This document shows, piece by piece, positions 9,065-17,990 of a stretch of 64,000 bases of DNA; position 1 is the stretch's first letter; every line of letters starts with the position of its first letter. Origin of the DNA: JAVVHH01 sp963848035 (GTDB lineage: Bacteria > Pseudomonadota > Alphaproteobacteria > Acetobacterales > Acetobacteraceae); NCBI GenBank assembly GCA_963848035.1, contig CAWKCD010000001.1, positions 1,674,001 through 1,738,000 of the forward strand. The letters run 5' to 3'. The translations under genes and the position numbers were made by a program. The notes beneath the pieces were generated by a model. The model made no database searches. It was given only the letters and a program-made list of their open reading frames with translations, and had not been told where the DNA came from.

Positions 9065-10237
9065 ATGAAGGCGCTCTGCTACCACGGGAAAAAAGACATA
9101 CGCTGTGACACAGTGCCTGATCCGACGATCGAGCACGCAAGAGACGCCATCATCAAAGTCACCGCCTGCGCGATCTGCGGCTCCGACCTGCATCTCTACG
9201 ACGGACTGATGCCCGGCATGATGCCAGGCGACATCCTCGGTCACGAGACGATGGGTGAAGTCGTCGAAGTCGGCGCCGAGGTCACCAATCTGAAGAAGGG
9301 TGACCGCGTCGTCGTGCCCTTCACCATCGCCTGCGGCCAGTGCTTCTTCTGCAAGCAGGGCTTCTTCTCCGGCTGCGAGCGCAGCAATCCGACCCCGAAC
9401 CGGAAGGTTGCCGAACAGCTCTGGGGCCACAGCCCGGCCGGCCTGTTCGGTTACACCCATCTGCTCGGCGGCTACGCCGGCGGGCAGGCAGAATATCTGC
9501 GGGTGCCGTTCGCGGATGTCGGGCCTATCAAGGTTCCGGAGGGGCTTTCCGACGAGCAGGTCCTGTTCCTGTCCGACATCTTCCCCACCGGCTACATGGG
9601 CGCCGAATTCTGCGAACCGCAGGGCAAGACGGTCGCCGTTTTCGGCTGCGGGCCGGTTGCCCAGTTCTCGATCCGCTCCGCCTTCCTGCTCGGCGCTGAG
9701 CGGGTGATCGCCATCGACACCGTGCCCGAGCGCCTCGAACTCGCGCGGAAAGCGGGCGCGATCACCATCGATTTCATGGCAGAGAGCGTCTACGACCGCA
9801 TCAACGACCTGACCGAAGGCCGCGGCGCGGATGCCTGCATCGACGCGGTCGGCATGGAAGCGGAGACCTGGGCGAGCATCGACTCCGCGCTGGACCGCTT
9901 CAAGCAGACCGCCTTCCTCGGCACCGACCGCCCGCACGCGCTGCGGCAAGCCATCACCAATTGCCGCAACTTCGGGATCGTCTCGATCATCGGCGTGTAT
10001 GGCGGGCTGCTCGATAAGGTGCCGATGGGCTCGGCCATCAACCGCGGCCTGACCTTCCGGATGGCGCAGACGCCAGTCCAGAAATATCTCGGGCCGCTGC
10101 TGGAGCGGATCCAGAAGGGCGAGATCGACCCCTCCTTCGTGATCTCCCATGTCGGCTCGCTGGAGGACGGCCCCGACCTCTACCGGGTCTTCCGAGACAA
10201 GCAGGACCAATGCACGAAGGTGGTGCTCAAGCCATGA
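9065..10237 (+). CDS. Zinc-dependent alcohol dehydrogenase, formaldehyde-dehydrogenase-like
   Basis: A 390-residue medium-chain dehydrogenase. The catalytic zinc site is visible as CAICGSDLH (about residues 36-44) and GHETMGEV (about 60). The structural-zinc cysteines are in CGQCFFCKQGFFSGC (about 92-106), and the NAD-binding turn is GCGPVAQ (about 195). The long insertion and the MKALCYHGKKDIR start match the glutathione-independent formaldehyde dehydrogenase subgroup. The true substrate is uncertain. It is the first gene of a three-gene operon and overlaps the next gene by four bases (ATGA), suggesting coupled production with a membrane protein and a hydrolase. Confidence 0.88.
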   Translation: MKALCYHGKKDIRCDTVPDPTIEHARDAIIKVTACAICGSDLHLYDGLMPGMMPGDILGHETMGEVVEVGAEVTNLKKGDRVVVPFTIACGQCFFCKQGFFSGCERSNPTPNRKVAEQLWGHSPAGLFGYTHLLGGYAGGQAEYLRVPFADVGPIKVPEGLSDEQVLFLSDIFPTGYMGAEFCEPQGKTVAVFGCGPVAQFSIRSAFLLGAERVIAIDTVPERLELARKAGAITIDFMAESVYDRINDLTEGRGADACIDAVGMEAETWASIDSALDRFKQTAFLGTDRPHALRQAITNCRNFGIVSIIGVYGGLLDKVPMGSAINRGLTFRMAQTPVQKYLGPLLERIQKGEIDPSFVISHVGSLEDGPDLYRVFRDKQDQCTKVVLKP

Positions 10238-10662
10238 TCAGCGACATCCAATCCTCCCGCCTCCTCGGCTTCGCGAGCCTCGGTCTCGGCGCGTTCAGCC
10301 TGTTCCGCGGCCGCGACACGGCCGATGCGCTGGGCATCGACAAGCCGGAGGTGGTCGCCACCGCCGGCGGCCGCGAGATCTTCACCGGCCTGATGGCGAT
10401 GGGCTACCCGGACCGCGCCTGGCCGATCTGGGCCCGCGTCGCCGGCGACGTGATGGATCTGGCGGTGCTCGGCGTCGCGCTCGGCCGCGGCAACGCCCGC
10501 CGCCACAACGCGGCTTGGGCTGCAATCGGGGTTCTCGGCCTCACCCTGGTCGACGTCGCAGTCGCATCGTCCCTGACCCGTCGCGAGCACAAGGCGTTGG
10601 CGACGGCCAAGCGCACCCGCGTTCGCCGCCCGCTCGGCGAACCGATGAACAAGGCGGCCTGA
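10234..10662 (+). CDS. Small membrane protein of the dehydrogenase operon (unknown function)
   Basis: A 142-residue protein with hydrophobic segments at about residues 10-20, 72-88 and 97-114, and a basic C-terminus (LTRREHKALATAKRTRVRR). I do not recognise a catalytic motif. Proteins of this type often follow zinc dehydrogenases, sometimes as a fusion to a cyclase/dehydrase-like domain. The ATG overlaps the stop of the dehydrogenase and the metallo-beta-lactamase-fold gene starts four bases after its stop, so all three are probably co-translated. A role as membrane anchor or small transporter is speculative. Confidence 0.7.
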   Translation: MISDIQSSRLLGFASLGLGAFSLFRGRDTADALGIDKPEVVATAGGREIFTGLMAMGYPDRAWPIWARVAGDVMDLAVLGVALGRGNARRHNAAWAAIGVLGLTLVDVAVASSLTRREHKALATAKRTRVRRPLGEPMNKAA

Positions 10663-10665
10663 GCG

Positions 10666-11529
10666 ATGAAGATCCATCATCTTGGTGCGGGCGAGATGCA
10701 GCCGTTCGGGGGCGCCCTGTTCGACGGGCGCACGCCCGGCGTCGGCCCGTCCCACTTCGTCTGCCACTGCCTGCTGGTCGAGACCGCCGCCGGGCTGATC
10801 CTGATCGATGCGGGCGTGGTCGGCCGCGATGCCGAGCGCTCCGCCGAGCTGATCGGGCCGGTGTTCCGCACCGCTTTCAACATGCGGCTGCGCTCCGAGG
10901 AATCGGCCGCGGCCCAGGTCGAGCGCCTCGGCTTCCAGCCTGGCGACGTCAAGCACATCGTCATGACCCACATGGACTTCGACCATGTCGCCGGGCTGCC
11001 CGACTTCCCAAACGCCACGGTCCACCTCTCCGGCGCAGAGGCCAAAGCGGTCCGCTCGCCGCGCAGCCCGAAAGAGAGCGCCCGCTACGGTGTCGCCAGC
11101 GCGTTCAGTCAGAGCAACTGGCACAGCTACGACCACCTCGACGCCGAATTCTTCGGCCTACCCGCGACTTATCTCGACGAGGTTCCGGCACTGATGCTGG
11201 TCTGGCTGCCGGGCCATACGCGCGGCCATTGCGGGGTCGCGATCGACCTGGGGCGTGGCCAGTTCATGCTGCATGCCGGCGACGCGATTTTGAACGCGCG
11301 CGAACTCGATCCCGAGCACCCGAGCATGCCGACCGGTGCCCGGCTGCTGCAGTGGTCGCTCGAGGCGAGCCAGGCCCAACGCCGCCGCTCATTGGCGAGC
11401 CTTCGCCGCATCAATCGCGACCAGGGCCACCACGTGGAGATCATCTGCACCCACGACCCCTATCTGCTCGCGATGAGCAGCCCCGAAGCGCCCGACAAAC
11501 CCGGCCGCGTCGTGATGGGCGGCGGCTGA
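10666..11529 (+). CDS. Metallo-beta-lactamase-fold hydrolase
   Basis: A 287-residue enzyme of the MBL superfamily. The metal motif is THMDFDH (residues 101-107), the family H-x-H-x-D-H arrangement with a Met and a Phe in the variable sites. Further ligand candidates are the His residues in PGHTRGH (about 185) and the Asp in HAGDA (about 210). The layout resembles the AHL-lactonase / quorum-quenching-type branch. The substrate cannot be read from sequence. Being in an operon with a formaldehyde-dehydrogenase-like enzyme, a lactone or thioester detoxification role is plausible. Confidence 0.82.
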   Translation: MKIHHLGAGEMQPFGGALFDGRTPGVGPSHFVCHCLLVETAAGLILIDAGVVGRDAERSAELIGPVFRTAFNMRLRSEESAAAQVERLGFQPGDVKHIVMTHMDFDHVAGLPDFPNATVHLSGAEAKAVRSPRSPKESARYGVASAFSQSNWHSYDHLDAEFFGLPATYLDEVPALMLVWLPGHTRGHCGVAIDLGRGQFMLHAGDAILNARELDPEHPSMPTGARLLQWSLEASQAQRRRSLASLRRINRDQGHHVEIICTHDPYLLAMSSPEAPDKPGRVVMGGG

Positions 11530-11542
11530 GCAGACCGCCCGC

Positions 11543-12076
11543 TTACTTGCGGGCGTTCTTCTGCCGATTCAGCTCCAGTTCTTCCGGAGAGAGCTGGAAA
11601 CCGACGGTGACCTGATAGGCCTCCGCCCCGACGTCCTTGCTCACCGGGAGCATCAGATCGACGCTGTCGCCAGAAAGCCGCAGCCGGTCGGTGTTCTCGG
11701 GGAACACGGCGCGTAGTGTGTAGACCTGCTTGTCCAGCACGCGGTCTCCCCGGCTGACCGCGACGAAGAAGGCGACGTCGGTGGCGCGCCCGACCGCCGC
11801 GGGGCCGCGCATCAGCTCCATGCCGACGTTGACGGTGGCGGAGACGGCACGCGAGCCGTCGGCCTTGCAACTTCCGGAGATGCCGGTGATGCGGCCCTGG
11901 ATCGTGGTGTCGAGGAAATCGTGCCCGGCGCCGCGGAATCGCTGCAGATCCCCGCCATCGCGCAGGATCACGGGCTTGGGGCAGGCTGGGGCGAATTTAT
12001 CGGCGGTGTTGCTGCAGCCCGCCACGAGCGGGAGGGTGGAAACCGCGGCAAGCGCGAGGCGGGACAATACAGCCAT
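11543..12076 (-). CDS. Conserved lipoprotein
   Basis: A 177-residue predicted lipoprotein with start MAVLSRLALAAVSTLPL and lipobox VAGC (Cys about 21). The mature part contains no enzyme motif and looks beta-rich (TVNVGMELMRGPAAVGRATDVAFF). The ATG at 12076 is preferred over an upstream in-frame ATG because it places the signal peptide at the N-terminus. It is convergent with the MBL-fold gene and divergent from ispH. Small lipoproteins of similar layout are common in Rhodospirillales, but no function is known to me. Confidence 0.75.
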   Translation of the reverse strand: MAVLSRLALAAVSTLPLVAGCSNTADKFAPACPKPVILRDGGDLQRFRGAGHDFLDTTIQGRITGISGSCKADGSRAVSATVNVGMELMRGPAAVGRATDVAFFVAVSRGDRVLDKQVYTLRAVFPENTDRLRLSGDSVDLMLPVSKDVGAEAYQVTVGFQLSPEELELNRQKNARK

Positions 12077-12201
12077 TCGATGCTCCAGAAACGCCACCCT
12101 TGGCGGAGGCCTCACTTGTAGCCATAACAGGGACGCGGGACCTAGCCCGCTCCCCGCCTTCGCCCCCTGCGAAGGCCCTGCTCACAGCCGACTCGGATCG
12201 C

Positions 12202-13158
12202 ATGGACCAGAAACCCGAACTCAGCGTCGTCTTGGCAGGTCCCCGTGGGTTCTGCGCCGGAGTCGACCGCGCCATCCGCGTCGTCGAGGAGGCGCTGCGC
12301 CGCTACGGCGCCCCGGTCTATGTGCGCCACGAGATCGTCCATAACCGGACGGTGGTCGAGGATCTCGAAGCACAGGGCGCGGTCTTCGTCGAGGAGCTCG
12401 ATGAGGTGCCGGAGGCGGGCCATGTGGTGTTCTCGGCCCATGGGGTCCCCAAATCGGTCCCGGCCGAAGCGCAGCGGCGCAACTTGCTTTATTTCGACGC
12501 CACTTGCCCGCTGGTCAGCAAAGTTCACCGCGAGGCCGAGCGGCACTTCGCCGGCGGCGGTGTCGACCAGCGCCATATCCTCATGATCGGCCATGCCGGA
12601 CATCCGGAGGTCGTTGGCACCATGGGCCAGCTGCCGCCGGGCAGCGTCACTCTGGTCCAGGACGTCGACGACGCCCGCACCGTTCAGCCGGCCGACCCGA
12701 CCCGGCTGGCGTTCATCACCCAAACCACCCTCTCGGTCGACGACACCGCCGACATCGTCGACGTCTTGCGCACGCGCTTTCCGTTGATCGAAGGCCCGAA
12801 GCACGAGGATATCTGCTACGCCACGACCAATCGGCAGGCGGCGGTCAAGGCGATCGCGCCGGATTGCGACCTCGTCGTCGTCATCGGCAGTCCCAACAGC
12901 AGCAACTCGCAGCGCCTGCGTGAAGTCGCCGAGCGTGCCGGCGCGCGGCGCGCGATCCTCCTGCCGAAGGCCGACCAGCTCGACTGGTCGGTGCTCGACG
13001 GCGTTCGCCGCTTGGGCCTGACCGCCGGTGCGTCCGCGCCGGAGAGCCTGGTGCAGCAGCTTCTCGGCCGTCTCGGCGAGCGCTATGTGCTCGAGATCGA
13101 GGAGCGGCAGGTGACGCAAGAGGACGTCGTCTTCAAGCTGCCCGTCCCCCTCACGTGA
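12202..13158 (+). CDS. ispH: 4-hydroxy-3-methylbut-2-enyl diphosphate reductase
   Basis: IspH (LytB) makes IPP and DMAPP in the last step of the non-mevalonate isoprenoid pathway. The product is 318 residues. The three cysteines that ligate the [4Fe-4S] cluster are Cys18 (GPRGFCAG), Cys102 (DATCPLV) and Cys205 (HEDICYATTNRQ); the active-site motif SAHGVPK is at about 78-84. The ATG at 12202 gives the usual N-terminus. It heads the ispH-thrB-rnhA group, a conserved order in this bacterial lineage. Confidence 0.96.
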   Translation: MDQKPELSVVLAGPRGFCAGVDRAIRVVEEALRRYGAPVYVRHEIVHNRTVVEDLEAQGAVFVEELDEVPEAGHVVFSAHGVPKSVPAEAQRRNLLYFDATCPLVSKVHREAERHFAGGGVDQRHILMIGHAGHPEVVGTMGQLPPGSVTLVQDVDDARTVQPADPTRLAFITQTTLSVDDTADIVDVLRTRFPLIEGPKHEDICYATTNRQAAVKAIAPDCDLVVVIGSPNSSNSQRLREVAERAGARRAILLPKADQLDWSVLDGVRRLGLTAGASAPESLVQQLLGRLGERYVLEIEERQVTQEDVVFKLPVPLT

Positions 13159-13193
13159 GCGGCGCACGGCTCGATCAGCGCCCAACACGTTAA

Positions 13194-14153
13194 ATGGCCG
13201 TCTACACCGAGGTCACCGACGAGGACCTCGCCGCTTTCCTCGCCGACTACGATCTGGGCACCGCCGTCGCGTTCCGCGGCATCGCGGAGGGCGTGGAGAA
13301 CAGCAACTACCAGCTCCGCACCACGACGGGCGACTTCATCCTCACGCTCTACGAGAAGCGCGTCGACCCGGCCGAACTCCCATACTTCCTCGGCCTCATG
13401 CAGCATCTGGCGCTCCAGGGGATCAACTGTCCGCTCCCGGTGCAAGCCCGCGACGGCGAAAGCCTCCGACGCCTTGCCGGCCGTCCGGCCTGTGTCACGA
13501 CGTTCCTGCCGGGCGTCTGGCCGCGCCGGATCCGCCCCGAACATTGCGCGCCGCTCGGCAATGCGCTGGCTTTGCTGCACCGCGCCGGCGCCGGCTATGC
13601 ACGTGAACGGCCCAACGCGCTCGGACCATCAGGGTGGCGGCCCTTGCTGGATCGCTGCCTGCCCCGCGCCGACCAGGTGCAGCCTGGCCTCGGCGCCGAA
13701 CTCGAGACCGCGCTCGAGCGGATCCTGGCGGAGTGGCCAGCCGACCTGCCCCGCGGCCATATCCATGCGGATCTGTTTCCGGACAATGTGTTCTTCCTGC
13801 AGGGGCAGGTCTCCGGACTGATCGACTTCTATTTCGCTGCGACCGATTTGCTGGCCTACGACATCGCTGTCTGCCTGAACGCCTGGTGCTTCGAGCCGGA
13901 CTACCAGTTCAACGTGACCAAGGCCCGCGCCATGCTGCGGGCCTACGCCGCGATCCGTCCGCTGACGGAGGCCGAACGCGCGGCGCTCCCGGCGCTCTGC
14001 CAAGGTGCGGCGATCCGCTTTCTGCTCACCCGCCTCTACGATTGGGTCAACACGCCCGAGGGCGCCCTGGTGACTCGCAAGGACCCGATCGAGTATCTGC
14101 GCCGCCTGCGTTTCCATCTCGGCGCGAAGGACGAACATGCCTACGGACTCTGA
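13194..14153 (+). CDS. thrB: Homoserine kinase (APH-fold type)
   Basis: A 319-residue homoserine kinase of the aminoglycoside-phosphotransferase fold, the form used in alphaproteobacteria instead of the GHMP-type ThrB. It phosphorylates homoserine for threonine synthesis. The N-terminus MAVYTEVTDEDLAAFL is characteristic. The catalytic-loop motif HADLFPDNVFF is at about 190-200 and the metal-binding Asp is in GLIDFYFA at about 210. It overlaps the following rnhA by 17 bases, implying coupled translation. Confidence 0.93.
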   Translation: MAVYTEVTDEDLAAFLADYDLGTAVAFRGIAEGVENSNYQLRTTTGDFILTLYEKRVDPAELPYFLGLMQHLALQGINCPLPVQARDGESLRRLAGRPACVTTFLPGVWPRRIRPEHCAPLGNALALLHRAGAGYARERPNALGPSGWRPLLDRCLPRADQVQPGLGAELETALERILAEWPADLPRGHIHADLFPDNVFFLQGQVSGLIDFYFAATDLLAYDIAVCLNAWCFEPDYQFNVTKARAMLRAYAAIRPLTEAERAALPALCQGAAIRFLLTRLYDWVNTPEGALVTRKDPIEYLRRLRFHLGAKDEHAYGL

Positions 14154-14601
14154 ATCGCAATCGGTCGAGATCTGGACCGATGGCGGCTGTAAGCCCAATC
14201 CCGGCCCCGGCGGCTGGGCCGCGATCCTCCGCTTCGGCGGCCACGAGCGCGAACTCACCGGGGCCGAGGCGGCCACAACCAACAACCGGATGGAACTGAC
14301 TGCCGCGGCGGCCGCGCTGGAGGCCCTGAGCCGCCCGTGCCGTGTCATCCTGCACACCGACAGCGAATATCTCCGCAACGGCGTGACGAGATGGAGCACT
14401 GGCTGGGTGCGCCGCAACTGGCGCAACGCCGCCGGCGACCCGGTCGCCAACATGGACCTCTGGCGCCGCGTGCTCGACGCCGCCAAACCGCACGAAATCG
14501 ATTGGCGCTGGGTCCGCGGCCATGCCGGAGACGTCATGAACGAACGCGCCGACGTGCTTGCGACGAGCGCCCGCGAGGGATTGAAGGCCGGCTCCTGTTG
14601 A
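14137..14601 (+). CDS. rnhA: Ribonuclease HI
   Basis: RNase HI removes the RNA strand from RNA-DNA hybrids such as primers and R-loops. The 154-residue protein carries the full acidic centre: Asp in IWTDGGCKPNPGPGG (about 14), Glu in NNRMELTA (about 52), Asp in HTDSEY (about 74) and the C-terminal Asp in NERADVLA (about 138). The His loop reads VRGHAGD at about 127. The start lies inside the end of thrB, in another frame. Confidence 0.96.
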   Translation: MPTDSESQSVEIWTDGGCKPNPGPGGWAAILRFGGHERELTGAEAATTNNRMELTAAAAALEALSRPCRVILHTDSEYLRNGVTRWSTGWVRRNWRNAAGDPVANMDLWRRVLDAAKPHEIDWRWVRGHAGDVMNERADVLATSAREGLKAGSC

Positions 14602-14646
14602 ACGGCCTGGCCTAGATGCGGGAAATCCAGGTTTTCGCCGAACCGC

Positions 14647-14751
14647 TCAGCCGACCACCCGCATCGTCCACCGCAGCAGCAGCGCAACCAGGCCGACCGT
14701 CCCGACGCCCGCGAGCCAGAGCAGTGCGAACCAGCCGAGACGCGCGCGCAT
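14647..14751 (-). CDS. DUF2474 small subunit of the quinol oxidase
   Basis: A 34-residue protein, MRARLGWFALLWLAGVGTV followed by a second half of the same helix and a basic end. It has one transmembrane helix and a basic N-terminus. Its ATG overlaps the cydB stop (TGATG), so it is translated with CydB. Tiny proteins of this family (DUF2474) typically follow the cyanide-insensitive cydAB (cioAB) operons and act like CydX, stabilising the oxidase. Family assignment is from position and composition. Confidence 0.75.
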   Translation of the reverse strand: MRARLGWFALLWLAGVGTVGLVALLLRWTMRVVG

Positions 14752-15764
14752 CAATGGTAGGACGCGCCGACCTGGACCTTGCCGCGGAACACCCAGTAGG
14801 CGTAGCCGGTGTAAACCAGGATCAGCGGCAGCAGTACGAGCGAGCCGACCAGCAGGAAGAGCTGGCTCTCGAACGGCGCGGCCGCCTGCCAGATCGTGAT
14901 GTCCGGCGGCACGATCAGCGGGAACATGCTGATCCCCAGCCCGGCGAAGCACAGCGCGAAGACGCCGAGCGCGCTGAGGAACGGCGACAGCTCCTCACGC
15001 CGTTCTACACCGCGCCAGAAGCGCCACGCGAGCAAGGCCAGGAGTAGCGGCACCGGGCTTGTTAGCAGGATGCCCGGCCAGTGGAACCAACGCTCGGCAA
15101 AGCGGGCATGCAGCATGGGCGTCCAGAGGCTGACGACGACGATCAGCGCGAGCGTGGCGATCCCGAGCGCTCGGGCATAGCCATAGCAACGCGCCTGCAA
15201 CTCGCCCTCGGTGCGCCAGATCAGCCAGGCCGCCCCGAGCAACGCATAGCCGATGACCAGCGCCACCCCGCAAAGCACGGTGAAGCTGGTCAGCCAGTCC
15301 CACCAGCCGCCGGCATAGGCGCGGTCGACGACGTGGATTCCTTGCAGCAAGCCGCCGAGCGAGAGGCCCTGGCAGAAAGCGGCGAGCGTCGAACCCAACG
15401 CGAACGAGAGGTCCCACAGGCGGCGGCCCCACCGCGTCTCGGCGCGGAACCGGAACTCGAACGCAACGCCGCGGAACACCAGGGCGAGCAGCATCCCGAT
15501 CATGCTCGGGTAGAGCGCCGGCAGGATGGTCGCGTAGGCGAGCGGGAACACGGCGAACAGACCGCCGCCGCCGAGCACGAGCCAGGTCTCGTTGCCGTCC
15601 CAGACCGGCGCGACCGAGTTGACCAACACGTCCCGGTCATGATCCGCGCGTTCGACCGCGAAGAGGATGCCGACGCCGAGGTCGAAGCCGTCCAGCACGA
15701 CATAGGCGAGTACGGCGAAGGCGATGAGCCCGGCCCAGATCAGCGGGAGGTCTAGGGCGGTCAT
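14751..15764 (-). CDS. cydB: Cytochrome bd-type quinol oxidase subunit II
   Basis: Subunit II of a bd-family terminal oxidase, an inner-membrane protein of 337 residues with about eight helices. The N-terminal motifs AYVVLDGFDLGVGIL and NSVAPVWDGNETWLVLGGG are diagnostic of CydB/CioB. Its ATG overlaps the stop of cydA (ATGA), and a DUF2474 gene follows. It forms the quinol oxidase with CydA and helps bind the haem-containing subunit. Confidence 0.95.
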   Translation of the reverse strand: MTALDLPLIWAGLIAFAVLAYVVLDGFDLGVGILFAVERADHDRDVLVNSVAPVWDGNETWLVLGGGGLFAVFPLAYATILPALYPSMIGMLLALVFRGVAFEFRFRAETRWGRRLWDLSFALGSTLAAFCQGLSLGGLLQGIHVVDRAYAGGWWDWLTSFTVLCGVALVIGYALLGAAWLIWRTEGELQARCYGYARALGIATLALIVVVSLWTPMLHARFAERWFHWPGILLTSPVPLLLALLAWRFWRGVERREELSPFLSALGVFALCFAGLGISMFPLIVPPDITIWQAAAPFESQLFLLVGSLVLLPLILVYTGYAYWVFRGKVQVGASYH

Positions 15765-17153
15765 TCTGCGGCCATCGCCGGGCCGGGGTTAATCCCGGCG
15801 GCATGGCTCGGCATGCGTGCGGGTTCCGGCTCACCCTGGATCGGCGGCCGGGCCATGATGCGGAGCATCAGCATGACGCCGGCGCCGAACACCGTGAGAT
15901 AGACCAGGACGAAGGCGCCAAGCGAGACCGCCAAGCCCGGCGCCGCGATCGGCGAGAGACTGTCGGCCGTCCGCAGCAGACCGAACACGGTCCAGGGTTG
16001 CCGCCCCGCTTCGGTCGTGATCCAGCCGGCGATCAGCGCGGCCAGGCCCGAGGGCGCCATCAGCAAGGTCGCCCAATGCAGGAGCCGGGTCTCGTAGAGG
16101 CGGCGGCGACGGCGCAGGAACAAGTTCCATAGGCCGAGACCGAGCATCGCGAACCCCAGCCCGACCATGACGCGGAACGACCAGAACACGACGAGCGCGT
16201 TCGGACGCTCGCTGCGCGGCCAGGAGTTGAGGCCGCGAACCTCGCCGTTCCACTGGTGCGTGAGGATCAGGGAGGCCGCGTGCGGGATCTCGATGGCGTT
16301 GTCGAGATGGCCGGTGGCCATGTTGGGAATGCCGAACAGCGCCATCGGCGCGCCCTGGGTGGTTTCGAACAGCCCTTCCATCGCGGCGACCTTCGCCGGC
16401 TGGTGTTCGAGTGTGTTCAGGCCGTGGATATCCCCCATCACGATCTGCAGCGGGGCGACGATGGTCGCCATCCAGAGCGCCATGCTGAACATCTTGCGCG
16501 ATGCCGGGCTATCGCGGCCGCGCAGCAGATGGAATGCGCCGGTCGCGCCGACGATGAAGGCGACCGAGAGGTAGGAGGCGAGCACCATGTGCGGGAAGCG
16601 CACGAAGAAGCTCGGGTTGAACACGATGGCGACCCAGTCCTGCGGTAGGAAACGGCCTTCGGGCGAGAGTGTGTAGCCGGCGGGCGTCTGCATCCAGGAG
16701 TTCACCGAGAGGATCCAAAACGCCGAGATCAGCGTGCCAATGGCGACGATGCATGTAGCCATGTAGTGCAGCGCGGGCCCGACCTTGCTCATGCCGAACA
16801 GCATCACGCCCAGGAAGCCGGCCTCGAGAAAGAACGCCGACAGCACTTCGTAGCCCATCAGCGGCCCGAGCACGGGGCCGGTCTTGTCGGAGAACGCGCC
16901 CCAATTCGTGCCGAATTGGTAGGACATGACCAGGCCGCTGACGACGCCCATGCCGAAGGCTAGCGAGAAAGGCTTCAGCCAGGACCTGGAACAGGTCGAG
17001 ATAGATCGGCTTCTTCGTCCACAGCCAGAGACCTTCGAGCACCGCGAGATAGCTCGCCAGACCGATCGAGAGCGCGGGGAAGATGATGTGCGCGCTTACC
17101 GTGAAGGCAAACTGCGCGCGGGCAAGATGGGAAGCGTCCATAGCGGACAGCAT
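15761..17153 (-). CDS. cydA: Cytochrome bd-type quinol oxidase subunit I, cyanide-insensitive type (frameshifted near 16985)
   Basis: CydA/CioA oxidises quinol and reduces O2, carrying haems b and d in the inner membrane. The N-terminus has the haem-ligand helix ARAQFAFTVSAHIIFPALS. The region after GDIHGLNTLEHQPAK is short, the short-Q-loop type typical of the cyanide-insensitive (CIO) branch. The gene is broken after YLDLFQ: the base pair CC at 16985-16986 holds one extra base. One frame over, SWLKPFSLAFGMGVVSG continues to the stop. The restored protein is about 464 residues. The start is ATG at 17153 or 17141; neither has a strong ribosome-binding site. Functional oxidase is likely if the indel is an error. 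Confidence 0.9.
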
Positions 17154-17451
17154 GGCACGGATCGTTGCGAGGATCAGCTTCCGTCTGATCGGACCGACGA
17201 TCAACGTTCATGCCTCGGCTCGACCGGCGGCGCTCTTCGCGCTGGTTTTCGCCGGCTCGTGACGGATGAAGGACGCAATGGTTACAATATGCGTTTATAT
17301 CGGAGCAAGCGAGACTCAAGTCTCGAGCGGTCGATGAGTTCGTGGTCTACGATTAACTAGATTGCCGCGGAACTTTTGCTGTCGTTTAAACAATTGTTAA
17401 ATTCGTTAGGTTACCGTGTGCTGGCGTGATTATGCACGGATTTATTTTGTC

Positions 17452-17958
17452 ATGATTATTAAAAAACCCTTATCAGGACGTAGCGCGTTAGCGCTCATGC
17501 TCTCAACGGTCGTCATGTCCGGCTCCGCGTTCGCGGCAACGGCCACGACGACGATGCCGGTCTCGATGACCATCACCGCGGGATGTCAGGTCTCGGCCGG
17601 AACACTGGCATTCGGAACGGCTACCGGATTGTTCTCGATCGTCAATGCGACGACGACGCTGAGTGTCACGTGCACCAACACGACCCCTTACACGATCGGG
17701 CTGGATGCCGGCGGCGGCACCGGCGCTAGCACCACGACCCGTAAGATGACGGGCCCGAGCGCCGCCACCATCTCGTATCAGTTGTTCCAAAACGCTGGTC
17801 TGACGACCAATTTCGGGAACACGATCAGTACAGACACCGTCGCCGGCACAGGATCGGGCTCGGCCCAATCGATCAGCGTTTACGGACGCGTGCCGGTCCA
17901 GACGTCGCCCGCGCCGGGCTCCTACTCAGACGTCGTGAACGTCACCGTTACCTACTGA
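17452..17958 (+). CDS. Spore-coat-U (SCPU) domain fimbrial subunit
   Basis: A 168-residue secreted protein with a signal peptide (MIIKKPLSGRSALALMLST, cleavage near SAFA-A) and one SCPU domain. The domain is rich in Thr/Ser/Gly and has a Cys pair in ITAGCQVSAG and LSVTCTN. Such proteins are pilin-like subunits exported through the chaperone-usher path. It begins the operon SCPU, chaperone, usher, double SCPU. The ATG at 17452 gives a clean signal peptide; a GTG at 17416 is possible but would precede it. The upstream 17.2-17.45 kb region is AT-rich and likely holds the promoter. Confidence 0.87.
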   Translation: MIIKKPLSGRSALALMLSTVVMSGSAFAATATTTMPVSMTITAGCQVSAGTLAFGTATGLFSIVNATTTLSVTCTNTTPYTIGLDAGGGTGASTTTRKMTGPSAATISYQLFQNAGLTTNFGNTISTDTVAGTGSGSAQSISVYGRVPVQTSPAPGSYSDVVNVTVTY

Positions 17959-17990
17959 ATTCGGACTGCGAACCAAAAAGGCTCCTCTTC

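Noticed and set aside
8471..9140. Overlapping minus-strand frames in the AT-rich gap after proB
   Set aside because: They overlap each other, have no ribosome-binding site or motif, and one runs into the start of the dehydrogenase gene.
17154..17451. Precise promoter for the fimbrial operon
   Set aside because: The region is AT-rich and probably regulatory, but no -35/-10 pair with proper spacing is convincing.
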